NCBI RefSeq assembly: GCF_023715895.1
Contig: NZ_JAMBOO010000008.1
Coordinates: forward strand, 79,387-143,386
Direction of reading: 5' to 3'
DNA from: Domibacillus indicus
GTDB taxonomy: Bacteria > Bacillota > Bacilli > Bacillales > Domibacillaceae
DNA length: 64,000 bases
In this document: one piece after another, positions 24,754 to 33,624 of the stretch
Layout of the letters: each line of letters opens with the position of its first letter
Numbering within the stretch: position 1 is the stretch's first letter
Position numbers and translations under genes: made by a program
The notes under the pieces: model-generated
Told to the model about the DNA's origin: nothing
What the model saw: only the letters and a program-made list of their open reading frames with translations
Databases searched by the model: none

Positions 24754-25803
24754 CTATACTTGTCCGGCTACCTGGGCAGATTCAAATGTAGCCATTTCCT
24801 TAAGCATTAAAACCGCTGATTGAAGAATCGGAAAAGCAACAGCGGCACCTGACCCTTCTCCCAGTCTCATTTGAAAATCAAGAAGCGGTTCTTTTCCTAA
24901 TAATTCAAGAATAGCGGAATGGCCGGGTTCAACCGAGCGGTGAGCCATGATCATATAATCCTTTACATTGTTTGATATTTTCGATGCAGCAAGTGCCGCC
25001 GTCGCTGCAATAAAACCATCTACAAGAATCGGCGTTCTATTCGCTGCGGAAGCAAGCATTGCCCCTGTCATACCGCAGATCTCCAATCCTCCTACTTTCG
25101 CTAATACGTCAATTGGATCTTCTGCATTCGGCTTTCTTCTTTCAAGTGCCAGGCGGATCACCTGTTTTTTATGTTCTCTTTCGTTCTCTTTAATTCCGGT
25201 GCCTGCACCTGTCAGCTTTTCGATGCTGATCCCGCTGAGCGCGGCGGTAACCGCACTGCTTGCGGTCGTATTACCGATCCCCATCTCTCCAAGGATCAGA
25301 CATTTAACGCCGCCGCGAATCATTGCTACTGCCTGCTGATAGCCTGTTTCGATTGCTTTGACCGCTTCATCCCGGCTCATCGCGTTTTCGTTTAAAAAGT
25401 TAGCTGTGCCGTATTTAATCTTCTTGTTTACCAGCTTCTCCTCTTTCATATCTCCTGCTATTCCGATATCCACTACACACATTTTGGCTCCAATGGATTT
25501 ACTGAAAACATTGATAGCCGCTCCCCCGTTTAAAAAATTGCGTACCATTTGCCTCGTCACTTCCTGCGGAAAAGCAGACACCCCTTCAGATACGACTCCA
25601 TGATCGGCAGCAAATACAATCACACCCGGCGGTGAAACAACAGGAAATGATTCTCCCGTCATTTTAGCCAGCTCAACAGCCAGTTCTTCCAGCCTGCCGA
25701 GGCTGTTTTTCGGTTTGGTCAGCGTATCTGCATACTGCTGAGCCAATTCTCCCGCTCTTTCGTCCAGGCTTGGTATATGTATAGCCATTATCTTGCTTTC
25801 CAT
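24754..25803 (-). CDS. cobT: Nicotinate-nucleotide:dimethylbenzimidazole phosphoribosyltransferase
   Basis: CobT activates the lower ligand of cobalamin by moving phosphoribose from nicotinate mononucleotide to 5,6-dimethylbenzimidazole. Motifs in the 349-residue product: TKPKNSLGRLEELA (near 23), AADHGVVSEGVSAFP (near 75), GEMGIGNTTASSAVTA (near 170) and AHRSVEPGHSAIL (near 290), with the catalytic Glu near 315 in LRLGEGSGAA. No other cobalamin gene and no cobalamin riboswitch are seen here, so it works with genes elsewhere or in salvage. The start is uncertain: a TTG directly precedes the ATG at 25803, and another ATG lies five codons downstream. Confidence 0.92.
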   Translation of the reverse strand: MESKIMAIHIPSLDERAGELAQQYADTLTKPKNSLGRLEELAVELAKMTGESFPVVSPPGVIVFAADHGVVSEGVSAFPQEVTRQMVRNFLNGGAAINVFSKSIGAKMCVVDIGIAGDMKEEKLVNKKIKYGTANFLNENAMSRDEAVKAIETGYQQAVAMIRGGVKCLILGEMGIGNTTASSAVTAALSGISIEKLTGAGTGIKENEREHKKQVIRLALERRKPNAEDPIDVLAKVGGLEICGMTGAMLASAANRTPILVDGFIAATAALAASKISNNVKDYMIMAHRSVEPGHSAILELLGKEPLLDFQMRLGEGSGAAVAFPILQSAVLMLKEMATFESAQVAGQV

Positions 25804-25916
25804 CAATCCAAAAACATCCTTTCTCCTTTTTATCTGCATACAGCTCCAACAAAAATCCGCTAGCAGCTGGAAACAGCATTGCCACATTTATTTTACAATG
25901 TATGGTGGAGACCAAT

Positions 25917-25947
25917 AAAAAAGCCGGCTCCTGATTGGAACCGGCTG
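25917..25947 (-). terminator. Terminator of the aconitase gene
   Basis: On the minus strand AGCCGGTTCC pairs with GGAGCCGGCT (one G-U pair), followed by six U, 11 bases past the stop. Confidence 0.85.
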
Positions 25948-25957
25948 CATTCAAATA

Positions 25958-28684
25958 TTAGTTGCCTGCTTTAACACTTTGCAATTTGCCGCGAAGGACC
26001 ATCTGCAAAATACCGCCATGACGGTAGTAGTCAACATCTACTTCAGAATCAAAACGAACAAGCGCTTCAAATTCTGTTTTCTTGCCTTCTTTATTTATAG
26101 CAGTTACTTTAACGATTTCGCGTGGTTTTACACTGTCTGTAATCGCCACTTCGAATGTTTCTTCTCCTGTTAAGCCAAGAGTATCAGCATTCTCGCCTTT
26201 TTTGAATTGAAGCGGAAGCACACCCATCATGACAAGGTTGGAACGGTGAATACGCTCATAGCTTTCTGCGATAACTGTTTTTACGCCAAGAAGGTTTGTA
26301 CCTTTTGCTGCCCAGTCACGTGAAGAGCCCATGCCGTAGTCTTTGCCTGCCAATACAACAAGGCCTGTTCCCTGCTCCTGATACTTCATGCAAGCATCAT
26401 AAATCGGCATTACTTCGCCTGTCGGCCAGAATGTTGTGTATCCGCCTTCTGTGCCTGGTGCAATCTGGTTGCGAATACGGATGTTCGCAAATGTACCGCG
26501 CATCATGACTTCGTGGTTTCCACGGCGTGAACCGTAAGAGTTGAAGTTGCGAGGCTCTACGCCTTTTTCACGCAAGTATTTGCCTGCTGGTGTATCTTTG
26601 CCGATTGCACCTGCTGGTGAAATGTGGTCTGTCGTAACCGAGTCACCGAATTTACCCATCACGCGAAGGCCAGCAAGTGCCTGGATCGGCTCTGGATTTG
26701 GTGAAAGATTTTCAAAGAATGTTGGATTCGCAATGTATGTGGATTCAGAATCCCAGCTGTAAAGAGCATCATCGTTCGTTTGGATTTGATTCCATTTTGC
26801 ATTGCTGTTAAATACTTGATCGTATTCTTTGCGGAACAATTCAGGTGTTACAGTGCGTTGTACCGCTTCTTTTACTTCTGCTGTACCCGGCCAAATGTCT
26901 TTAAAGAATACATCTTGTCCGTCTTTTCCTTTGCCAATCGGATCTTTTTGAAGATCGATGTTTACGTTGCCTGCAAGCGCATAAGCCACAACAAGCGGCG
27001 GAGACGCAAGGTAGTTTCCTTTTACAAGCGGATGAATACGTCCTTCAAAGTTACGGTTTCCTGAAAGAACAGACGTGACAAGAAGGTCGGAATCAATAAT
27101 CGCTTTTTCAATTTCTTCTTTCATTGGACCTGAGTTTCCGATACATGTTGTGCAGCCATAGCCGACAACGTTGAAGCCGATTTTCTCCATGTATGGAAGA
27201 AGTCCGGAATCACGCAGGTAGCCTGTTACAACTTTTGAACCTGGCGCCAATGAAGTTTTTACATACTTCGGCACTTCAAGACCAAGTTCAACCGCTTTTT
27301 TCGCAACTAGACCTGCTGCCAGAAGAACATATGGGTTTGATGTATTTGTACAAGATGTGATCGCTGCAATACCGATCGCCCCTGTTTTCATTTCTGCTGT
27401 TGTGCCATCTGCAAATGTAACGGTTGCTGTACGGTCAAGCTCTTCTTTAGTTAAGCCAAAACCGTGGTTGCCTTGCGGCGCACTTACAGCTTCCTGGAAT
27501 GATTTTTGCATTTGAGAAAGCGGAATTAAGTCCTGCGGACGTTTTGGTCCAGACAAGTTTGGCTCAATTTGGGCCAAGTCTAGCTCTACTACTTGTGTGT
27601 AAACAGGATCTTCGCTCGCTGGCGTAAAGAACATGTCGTTTTCTTTCAAGTACTGCTCAACGACTTGAATGTGTGCTTCATCACGTCCAGTTAAACGCAT
27701 GTAATCAAGCGCTTCTGAATCCACTGGGAAGAATCCGCATGTTGCACCGTATTCTGGAGCCATGTTTGCAATCGTTGCACGATCCGCAAGCGGAAGCGTA
27801 GCAACACCTGCACCGAAGAATTCAACGAACTTACCAACTACGCCTGTTTGACGAAGCACTTGTGTTACTTTTAGTGCAAGGTCTGTCGCTGTAGCGCCGT
27901 CTGGAAGCTCACCTGTTAGTTTTACACCTACAACCTCAGGAATTGGGAAGTAAGATGGCTGTCCAAGCATACCTGCTTCTGCTTCAATTCCTCCAACGCC
28001 CCAGCCAAGTACACCGATACCATTGATCATCGTTGTATGCGAGTCAGTTCCAACCAATGAATCAGGGTATGTTTCAAATTCACCGTTTTCTCCTTCTACT
28101 GCATGAACAACGCTTGCGAGGTACTCAAGGTTTACCTGGTGGACGATACCAGTTGCCGGCGGAACCGCACGATAGTTATCAAATGCTTTTTGAGCCCAGC
28201 TTAAAAACTCATAACGTTCTGCGTTACGATCAAACTCAAGCTCCATATTGCGCTCAAGTGCTTCTTGTGTACCGTAAGCATCTACTTGAACAGAGTGGTC
28301 GATAACAAGATCAACTGGAATCTCAGGATTGATCACTTGTGGATCGCCGCCGATATCTGCCATTGCTTTACGAAGAGATGCCAGGTCAACAACAACCGGT
28401 ACACCTGTAAAGTCCTGCAGGATAACACGGGATGGCTTAAATGGAACTTCTGCTTCTGCATCCGCATCTGCGCCCCATTTAGCCAGGTTTTCAACATGTT
28501 CTTTTGTAATGACATAACCATCAAATTGACGAAGAACAGATTCAAGTAATACTTTAATTGAGTAAGGAAGACGGGATACGTTTCCGATACCTGCTTCCTG
28601 AAGTGCTGCCAGACGGTAGTAGTTATAGCGCTTACCGTTTAAGTCAAAGCTCGCACGGGCGTTAAAAACATCAGTAGTCGCCAT
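25958..28684 (-). CDS. citB: Aconitate hydratase A
   Basis: Aconitase interconverts citrate and isocitrate in the TCA cycle; without its cluster the Bacillus enzyme also binds RNA. The 908-residue product has the 4Fe-4S ligands: [10 protein letters not shown] near 442 with one Cys, and [13 protein letters not shown] near 510 with the other two. [15 protein letters not shown] and the C-terminal [13 protein letters not shown] motif also fit. GGGGG lies eight bases before the ATG. It sits where the citB-yneP neighbourhood of B. subtilis would place it. Upstream AT-rich DNA could hold CcpC or CodY sites but I could not pin one down. Confidence 0.97.
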   Translation of the reverse strand: MATTDVFNARASFDLNGKRYNYYRLAALQEAGIGNVSRLPYSIKVLLESVLRQFDGYVITKEHVENLAKWGADADAEAEVPFKPSRVILQDFTGVPVVVDLASLRKAMADIGGDPQVINPEIPVDLVIDHSVQVDAYGTQEALERNMELEFDRNAERYEFLSWAQKAFDNYRAVPPATGIVHQVNLEYLASVVHAVEGENGEFETYPDSLVGTDSHTTMINGIGVLGWGVGGIEAEAGMLGQPSYFPIPEVVGVKLTGELPDGATATDLALKVTQVLRQTGVVGKFVEFFGAGVATLPLADRATIANMAPEYGATCGFFPVDSEALDYMRLTGRDEAHIQVVEQYLKENDMFFTPASEDPVYTQVVELDLAQIEPNLSGPKRPQDLIPLSQMQKSFQEAVSAPQGNHGFGLTKEELDRTATVTFADGTTAEMKTGAIGIAAITSCTNTSNPYVLLAAGLVAKKAVELGLEVPKYVKTSLAPGSKVVTGYLRDSGLLPYMEKIGFNVVGYGCTTCIGNSGPMKEEIEKAIIDSDLLVTSVLSGNRNFEGRIHPLVKGNYLASPPLVVAYALAGNVNIDLQKDPIGKGKDGQDVFFKDIWPGTAEVKEAVQRTVTPELFRKEYDQVFNSNAKWNQIQTNDDALYSWDSESTYIANPTFFENLSPNPEPIQALAGLRVMGKFGDSVTTDHISPAGAIGKDTPAGKYLREKGVEPRNFNSYGSRRGNHEVMMRGTFANIRIRNQIAPGTEGGYTTFWPTGEVMPIYDACMKYQEQGTGLVVLAGKDYGMGSSRDWAAKGTNLLGVKTVIAESYERIHRSNLVMMGVLPLQFKKGENADTLGLTGEETFEVAITDSVKPREIVKVTAINKEGKKTEFEALVRFDSEVDVDYYRHGGILQMVLRGKLQSVKAGN

Positions 28685-28836
28685 TTTGGTTCCCCCTCTT
28701 AACTAGTTGAATATGTACTAAAACGATTGGAAAATAAATTTTTTATTTTTTCTAATTTTCCACCCCTTTTATCTTAGTACATTCATTAACATAAGTAAAT
28801 AAAAAGAAATTTATTGCTTCCGATAAGAAAAACAAA
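28685..28836. other. AT-rich leader upstream of aconitase
   Basis: The DNA before citB is strongly AT-rich with long T and A runs, for example the ATTTTTTATTTTTT stretch near 28738-28752. No unambiguous promoter, CcpC dyad or CodY box could be called by eye. Confidence 0.4.
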
Positions 28837-28959
28837 TCACTTAAAAAATGACTTTTGCCTTGTCTTTTTAAAGTATCCCCTATCCAGCCGCGTTTTTTCA
28901 AGAAACAAATAGTCATATTCCCAGTCGGGCTCGGGCACATACATATGCTTAAAATTCAT
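28837..28959 (-). CDS. Possible 40-residue protein
   Basis: A short frame starts MNFKHMYVPEPDWEYDYLFL and ends in a basic KKTRQKSFFK tail. The sequence reads protein-like, with acidic/aromatic then basic halves, but the ribosome site (TTTAGGGA) is too close to the ATG. It could be the end of a decayed gene; an overlapping frame at 28949-29179 is no better. Listed as low confidence. Confidence 0.25.
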   Translation of the reverse strand: MNFKHMYVPEPDWEYDYLFLEKTRLDRGYFKKTRQKSFFK

Positions 28960-29353
28960 TCCCTAAATGATGCTCAGTACCCAACGCTGATGGTCTGCAT
29001 TCGCTGTCCGGTCGAGTGTTTACACATTGTTTTGCTTTTTTATTTTCCAAAATCATTCCCGGAGTTTTTAGTTTGAACTTATCAATCTCATACAGTTTGC
29101 ATGTATAATGAGGCCGGGCAAGCTCTTCTGCCAGCTTTTCACCTTCTACATTAATCTTTCTGGGAAAAACGAAAAACATGTGCCATCATCCCTGTTTCTC
29201 CCGCTTCATTTAACATATCACTATTACCCCATTTTTGTTTGGTTAAACTGGCAGCTGTTTCTAAATACCGCGTTTTGAAAAACGGGTCTGCGGGTAAAAT
29301 TAGTTATACGCAGGCGCCCAAGCGGCAGCTTCTGTAAGAAGGAGGATTTTCGT

Positions 29354-29638
29354 ATGTATACTAGCAATGTAAATAAAAAACAAAAAAGCGGCGGACTTGG
29401 CTATCTTTTAGTAGGGGCAGGAGCAGCAGTATGGTGGCTGTCCAAAGAAGAAAATCGTTCCAAATTAGACAGCTTGATTTCCCAGGCGAAGCAAAAGTTA
29501 AGCAGCTCTCCGTCTTCTAACGAGTCATCTCCGATTCAAAAAGCAGGCGATTCACACTCAATTGACGTCCCTGATCATAAAATGGTTGGAGAAGGATCCC
29601 AATTTGCTGTTGATTACTACAACAAAAAACAAAAATGA
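29354..29638 (+). CDS. Small hypothetical membrane-anchored protein
   Basis: A 94-residue protein has a short hydrophobic helix at residues 12-28 (GLGYLLVGAGAAVWWLS). It is followed by a Lys/Ser/Glu-rich tail (KLDSLISQAKQKL, SSPSSNESSP) and a terminal DYYNKKQK. AGAAGGAGG lies nine bases before the ATG, so expression is credible. The layout recalls small YtxH/DUF-type stress or envelope proteins, but no family can be claimed. It marks the start of the accessory island. Confidence 0.65.
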   Translation: MYTSNVNKKQKSGGLGYLLVGAGAAVWWLSKEENRSKLDSLISQAKQKLSSSPSSNESSPIQKAGDSHSIDVPDHKMVGEGSQFAVDYYNKKQK

Positions 29639-29639
29639 G

Positions 29640-29825
29640 CTGTTTAATTTGTTTCATTTCAATGAAAAGAGTTGATTTGCCAACGTTCCTACGAGGGTAG
29701 ATTATTTTTTGCTTTGTAGTCTCTCCCACTGTTCCCCCAGTACTTCCGGGGAACAGTGGGGGAGACTTTAAATTTAGGGCAGACGCTCTAAAAAGGTTCT
29801 TATCTGAGACCCTTTTATTTTTCTT
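29640..29825. other. Non-coding stretch containing a long hairpin
   Basis: No reading frame is supported. The stretch holds the 20-bp inverted repeat described separately, then T-rich DNA. Confidence 0.4.
29718..29767. repeat. Long inverted repeat (20-bp stem)
   Basis: AGTCTC-T-CCCACTGTTCCCC pairs with GGGGAACAGTGGG-G-GAGACT across a ten-base loop, with a single T-G position. It is far longer than the terminators in this window and has no strong T run after it. It may be a terminator for the 29354 gene or the trace of a mobile element. Confidence 0.7.
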
Positions 29826-29924
29826 CTATGGATCTCTTGACCAACCTTCGCGGCTTTTTAATGTACCAAGTTTTAAATCATGCTTTTCCGCTAATGCAGC
29901 AAGCGTGATTTGATTGTTTTCCAT
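29826..29924 (-). pseudogene. Scrap resembling the N-terminus of a phage terminase small subunit
   Basis: A 32-codon frame reads MENNQITLAALAEKHDLKLG then TLKSREGWSRDP and a stop. The helix-turn-helix followed by KSREGWSRD is the typical opening of phage terminase small subunits, which recognise DNA ends during packaging. The rest of the gene and the large subunit are absent. With the broken integrase 2.5 kb away this supports a decayed prophage. Confidence 0.4.
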
Positions 29925-29983
29925 TCTGATCTGATATCATCCCAATTCGCCACTTCACATCACCACTTGTTTTTAGGCAAAGA

Positions 29984-30005
29984 AAAAAGCATCCCGCAGG
30001 CTGCT
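29984..30005 (-). terminator. Terminator of the 30022 gene
   Basis: On the minus strand AAGCAGCC and GGGATGCTT can pair with one bulge, followed by six U. It starts 17 bases past the stop codon. Confidence 0.55.
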
Positions 30006-30021
30006 TCCTTCCACTCTGTAT

Positions 30022-30432
30022 TCAGCTAATTACTTCCTCGAAAACTACTTTTAGATATTCATCAAACTTATGTTCATTAAAGAATCCACCTTCGTGACAT
30101 ACCCAATTACCTTCGGATACTAAGGGAGATATAATATCAATTCGCTGTCGGTCTTCCCCAATAATCTTAAAAACCTCAATAGAGTTTTTATCTCTTTTGA
30201 ACCCAAGAACATGCCCTTGGATTCTTATTTCCGAGAAAAGTTCATCTTCTGGATAATCACTATATACTTGGATATCTCCATAAGTTGCTGGTATAAAGTC
30301 CTCTACGCTTTCACCAAACTTTTCGACGCGATCATTGATAAAAGATACAGCACGATCTGTTAACTCTTTTCTTTTTACATCATTTGCATACTGATCTCTT
30401 AAACTCGCTACGAATCGACTTTCAAAACTCAT
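30022..30432 (-). CDS. Hypothetical 136-residue protein of the accessory island
   Basis: The protein starts MSFESRFVASLRDQYANDVK and has a helical N-terminal third, then mixed alpha/beta sequence with YGDIQVYSDYPEDELFSEI and WVCHEGGFFNEHKFDEYL. It is acidic, soluble and without signal peptide. GGGGAGG lies eight bases before the ATG. No family was recognised. Its location between a terminase scrap and integrase relic suggests cargo of a mobile element, perhaps an immunity-like or regulatory protein, but this is only inference. Confidence 0.65.
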   Translation of the reverse strand: MSFESRFVASLRDQYANDVKRKELTDRAVSFINDRVEKFGESVEDFIPATYGDIQVYSDYPEDELFSEIRIQGHVLGFKRDKNSIEVFKIIGEDRQRIDIISPLVSEGNWVCHEGGFFNEHKFDEYLKVVFEEVIS

Positions 30433-30895
30433 ACAAACACCTCCCCTAGTTTATTATCATTATTTCGACAAAAGGAGATATTTTCCTGCATTAAACATAT
30501 CTGATTCGGTGAAATGGCTGATCAGGCGAGGTGATCTCTTGGAAACAAAACAGGAGATCGATTTAAGCGTGGTTTACAACATTAAAGTATCCTGGTATTA
30601 AAAGCGGCCTTTGCGACAACGCTTATTTTAAGAGTTCCATCAAAATATGGCCTTTCTTTGAATCCCTAACTGTGGCGTGAAGAAACTGATTAAACCCGGC
30701 CAACTGGCAGGGTTTAATTATAGCTGCAATTTTATTGAGTCAATCACATCCTTCGTTAACTATCGCACCCTCTAGTTAACGAAAAATAATTACATTTATT
30801 TTCACATAAAATGTAATGGAATAAAAAAGAGTAACCGGTGCAGGCTGCTTCATGATGAAAATAGCTTTATAGCTTTTTAAAAAGGCATTTTACAC
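30433..30895. other. Gene-poor accessory DNA
   Basis: A plus-strand frame ending near 30602 reads SDSVKWLIRRGDLLETKQ, which looks like an excisionase-type winged-helix scrap but has no good start codon. Otherwise no reading frame is supported. The stretch from 30740 is AT-rich. Confidence 0.35.
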
Positions 30896-31054
30896 TTATC
30901 TCTCATAAAATTCTCTTTCCATCATTTTCAGCTTTCTTTTCATCTCTCGAATATCTTCTTTCATCTCTCGAAGATCATCTTCCATCCGTTTAAGCTCGTC
31001 TTCCATCCGTTCACGCCGACTTCTCCGGTCGCGGTTACTGCAGTTAGAGCACAT
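30896..31054 (-). CDS. Small highly charged coiled-coil protein with a CxxC pair
   Basis: A 52-residue frame starts MCSNCSNRDRRSRRERMEDE, with the remainder built of seven-residue repeats (LKRMEDDLREMKEDIREMKR) that form a coiled coil. The N-terminal CSNC pair and Arg cluster are unusual and could bind zinc or nucleic acid. AAAGGAG lies 11 bases before the ATG. It has no recognised family. The repeated seven-residue pattern makes it unlikely to be a chance frame. Confidence 0.55.
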   Translation of the reverse strand: MCSNCSNRDRRSRRERMEDELKRMEDDLREMKEDIREMKRKLKMMEREFYER

Positions 31055-31740
31055 ATCATAATACTCTCCTTTCATTTTTTATTGTCTTACACCATTAGAA
31101 TATGAAAAAATGCTAGACGTGCTTGGGAGATTATCCACAATTTAAGTTGTAAGTAAAAGAAAAAAGAGGACTGACTAAAAACTTGCAAAGATCGCATTTA
31201 AGCACAAAAGAGATTTAGTCCTAAAAATCAAATACCGAAAAGCAAACTGGGCTTCCCTTCACTTCTGCATGCCGGCTTTTATGCTTGAAAAACGGTTGGC
31301 CGCCAGTAAAGCTGTAGCGGCCATTTAATGTTGAGTATGCTTTCTCGGAAGAGCGTCTTGCTCTATGGGAGATTCCTCAATCGATTCGTCTTCAGACTAC
31401 AGTAACTTTGCCTGATCTATATCTTTATAATCAATAGTGCCGTTTCATCCTAAGAAACATAACAGCTTGGTACTCTATCTCCGTTCGGAAATGAAAACTT
31501 TGACGATAGAGGTGTATTGCTTCAGACAAATAATTCACCATAATTTATATGAACTAATTAAGTATACCTCCGAATAATAGAGTGCTGTTTTTAAACCGGA
31601 AAGATACCTAACAAAGATTAAATTTGCAAACAGTGGTAATATTAAGATTAAGGATTCATCCTATAGGCAAAATTTCTAAAAGTGGCTTGGAAGAAAGGTG
31701 TCACCTTTTGTCTAAAAATAGATTTAAAAGGAGCGTTTGT
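31055..31740. other. Gene-free stretch of 690 bases
   Basis: I see no credible reading frame or RNA gene here. Short runs such as LWEIPQSIRLQ near 31350 read protein-like but are broken by stops. It probably represents decayed mobile-element DNA. Confidence 0.4.
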
Positions 31741-31742
31741 AA

Positions 31743-31961
31743 ATGAAAACAATGACTAAACTCACTTTCGCCAATAGCCAAAAAGAGCTGGATCATAAAA
31801 TTGAACTAATTACACAAGACCATGAACAACGAAATCCTGAATGCAATGTTCAGATTTCTTACTTAGACCCGGAATTAGATGATATCCATTTTTTAAAGAA
31901 CCAAACCACACAATTATTAATTGGAATACGAATAGTTGAAAAAGCAGATGACAATAAATAA
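31743..31961 (+). CDS. Small hypothetical protein
   Basis: The 72-residue protein starts MKTMTKLTFANSQKELDHKI and alternates strands and helices: LTFANS, a helix with ELITQDHEQ, VQISYLDP, then LLIGIRIVEK. This looks like a small ferredoxin-like or sporulation-type fold, by pattern only. AAAAGGAG lies nine bases upstream. It is followed 43 bases later by another small gene on the same strand, so the two may be co-expressed. Confidence 0.6.
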   Translation: MKTMTKLTFANSQKELDHKIELITQDHEQRNPECNVQISYLDPELDDIHFLKNQTTQLLIGIRIVEKADDNK

Positions 31962-32004
31962 GCAGTATTAAACATGTTTATTTTGAAAAAAGAGGTGTAA
32001 AAGT

Positions 32005-32178
32005 ATGGCAAGCAAAAACAAGTATAATACTGGAGAAACAGTGAAAATAAAAATAACAGATGAATTAGTAACCATAAATAAATGGCATTATGTACAAAAC
32101 ATGAAGCAATACTCTTATACCGTAAAAGAGCATCCATTAACTTTTTATTTCGAAGATGAATTTTACTGTCATAACTAA
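32005..32178 (+). CDS. Small hypothetical protein (57 residues)
   Basis: The frame starts MASKNKYNTGETVKIKITDE and continues with a WHYVQNMKQYSYTVKEH strand-turn pattern, ending in FEDEFYCHN. The regular hydrophobic spacing suggests a small beta barrel of the kind seen in YodN-like or SH3-like proteins. AGAGGTG lies eight bases before the ATG. Coupled position with the gene at 31743 suggests an operon. No function can be given. Confidence 0.6.
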   Translation: MASKNKYNTGETVKIKITDELVTINKWHYVQNMKQYSYTVKEHPLTFYFEDEFYCHN

Positions 32179-32367
32179 ATTAATCAATGCGGTTGGTCAA
32201 ATCACAGCTAAGTCGACTCTAGCAAAGAAACATTCAGGAACATGCATTGAGCCTTGAAAAAAGGATCCAGACGGCGTGAAAAAAAGCCACCTAGCTTATG
32301 ATAATAAATATGAACGTGATAAAAGCCGTTACTTTTGTGATAGAAGTTAAAAATTTCTTTCTCAACC

Positions 32368-32396
32368 AGCCTGTCCCTTTTTAAGACAGGTTTTTT
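32368..32396 (+). terminator. Terminator-like hairpin before the integrase relic
   Basis: CCTGTC pairs with GACAGG across a nine-base loop followed by six T. It lies about 190 bases after the small gene at 32005, so it may end that transcript. Confidence 0.6.
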
Positions 32397-32436
32397 ATTT
32401 TACACTATAAAGGAACGTATATTCTAAAAACTTTAT

Positions 32437-33065
32437 TTGTCCGCAAACCCAATCCACTTCAGACAATTTGAGGACGTGACCGAGAACCCCCTTATCCCCT
32501 CAGAATTGCGTCTGTTTCTGGTCGGAGCTAGAGGCCCAAGAGAGAACATAACTAACTATATTCTACCCCTCCTCCCGGGTTATACAGGGATCCATAGAGG
32601 ACAGGCTCCAGGTCTTACATGGAATGACGTTGATGTAAAGAACAAAAATAGTCCATATAAAACGGACAAGAGATACGTACGGGTCTCGTCCACCCAAAAC
32701 AAAAAATAGTTATCGGACTGTTTTGATAGATGATATTGTTTTTCAGCAGCTGGAAAAGTATAAAAGATGGTGTAAAGAAACGAAGCTAAAAAATGGGACA
32801 TGATTAATAGACGATGATTATATTTTTATCTCTCACCAAGGTGGTACTCCAACCGGACCTGTGACCGTTTTATACTCTTTTGAACGGCTGCATCAACAAA
32901 CGGGTGTAAAGCGAATTACCCCACACGGGTTACGTCATACTCACGCGCCGATCTTAATAGCCAGAAAGTGCCGGTAAACGTCATAGCTGCTCGTTTAGGG
33001 AATACGCCCGAAATGATCCTCTCTACTTACACTGTTCATCATACCTGCAGTCTGTTTTCATGATG
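32437..33065 (+). pseudogene. Broken tyrosine recombinase / phage integrase
   Basis: Three frames together carry integrase motifs. The first (32437-32709) reads HRGQAPGLTWNDVDVKNK, the region around the first catalytic Arg, with the diagnostic R altered in part. The next gives ISHQGGTPTGPVT, then ITPHGLRHTH (the catalytic H-x-x-R box) and RLGNTPEMILSTYTVH, where a catalytic Tyr sits in STYTVHH. Frameshifts near 32700 and 32965, plus in-frame stops, make it non-functional. The N-terminal arm- and core-binding domains are missing. It marks a decayed integrative element. Confidence 0.75.
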
Positions 33066-33159
33066 GCTGCTCCTTATGGGCAAATCAAAAAAGGGCATAA
33101 ACAGGACACTGTTTCGCGTCTGTTTAGTGCCCTCTGCTTTTACAAGGCGGCAATTAAAA

Positions 33160-33596
33160 AACGTGTTTAATGTACTTCAAGCTTAAACCGTTCATCCTTT
33201 GCTTCATTGTGCCCTTCCTTAAATAACGGCGGTGTGTTTGAAGAAGACTTTGAGGATTTTATCCCATTTTCAGATAAGGTGTCTAATATTTTTTGAATAT
33301 CCTCTTTCGTGGCAGGAGCCTTGCCTGGTTTTACGGTAATTGAAAATAAGCAGTTCCCTGGATTTAGGAAACCACATTTGAATTTTCATAAGCAAAACAA
33401 TCCCTATAACAAATAAAGTACCGCCATAAAGCGCCTGCCATTCTGTTTTTAATGCTACCGGACGGATGATGGCCGTACCAGCTGCAATCCTCATAACAGC
33501 TTCTGCAACGGTCATAGGCGATGATTTTGAGATTTACTGCTTTTTCAGGCCCATTAAACAAAGCATTGATCGCCAAAACAAGCAAATAAGAACAGC
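33160..33596 (-). pseudogene. Possible decayed membrane protein
   Basis: Two overlapping minus-strand frames (33364-33585 and 33270-33515) each carry part of a hydrophobic protein: LVLAINALFNGPEKAVNLKI, then AVMRIAAGTAIIRPVAL and GGTLFVIGIVLLMKIQMWFP. They would join by one frameshift near 33510. I could not assign a family, although the pattern recalls small Bacillus membrane proteins. No intact start with ribosome site was seen. Confidence 0.35.
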
Positions 33597-33624
33597 AAAA
33601 AGCCGCCGGAAATCCGGCGGCTTT
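33597..33624 (-). terminator. Terminator of the transglycosylase gene
   Basis: AAAAGCCGCCGG pairs perfectly with CCGGCGGCTTTT around four bases, beginning at the stop codon. Confidence 0.85.

Noticed and set aside
25804..25957. Cobalamin riboswitch upstream of cobT
   Set aside because: Only about 150 bases separate cobT from the aconitase terminator and no B12-box-like or long structured leader was seen.
28685..28760. CcpC or CodY operator before citB
   Set aside because: AT-rich runs allow partial matches to both, but none fits well enough to call by eye.
28949..29179. 76-codon minus-strand frame between citB and the 29354 gene
   Set aside because: Reads partly protein-like but has no ribosome site and no recognisable domain; overlaps another short frame.
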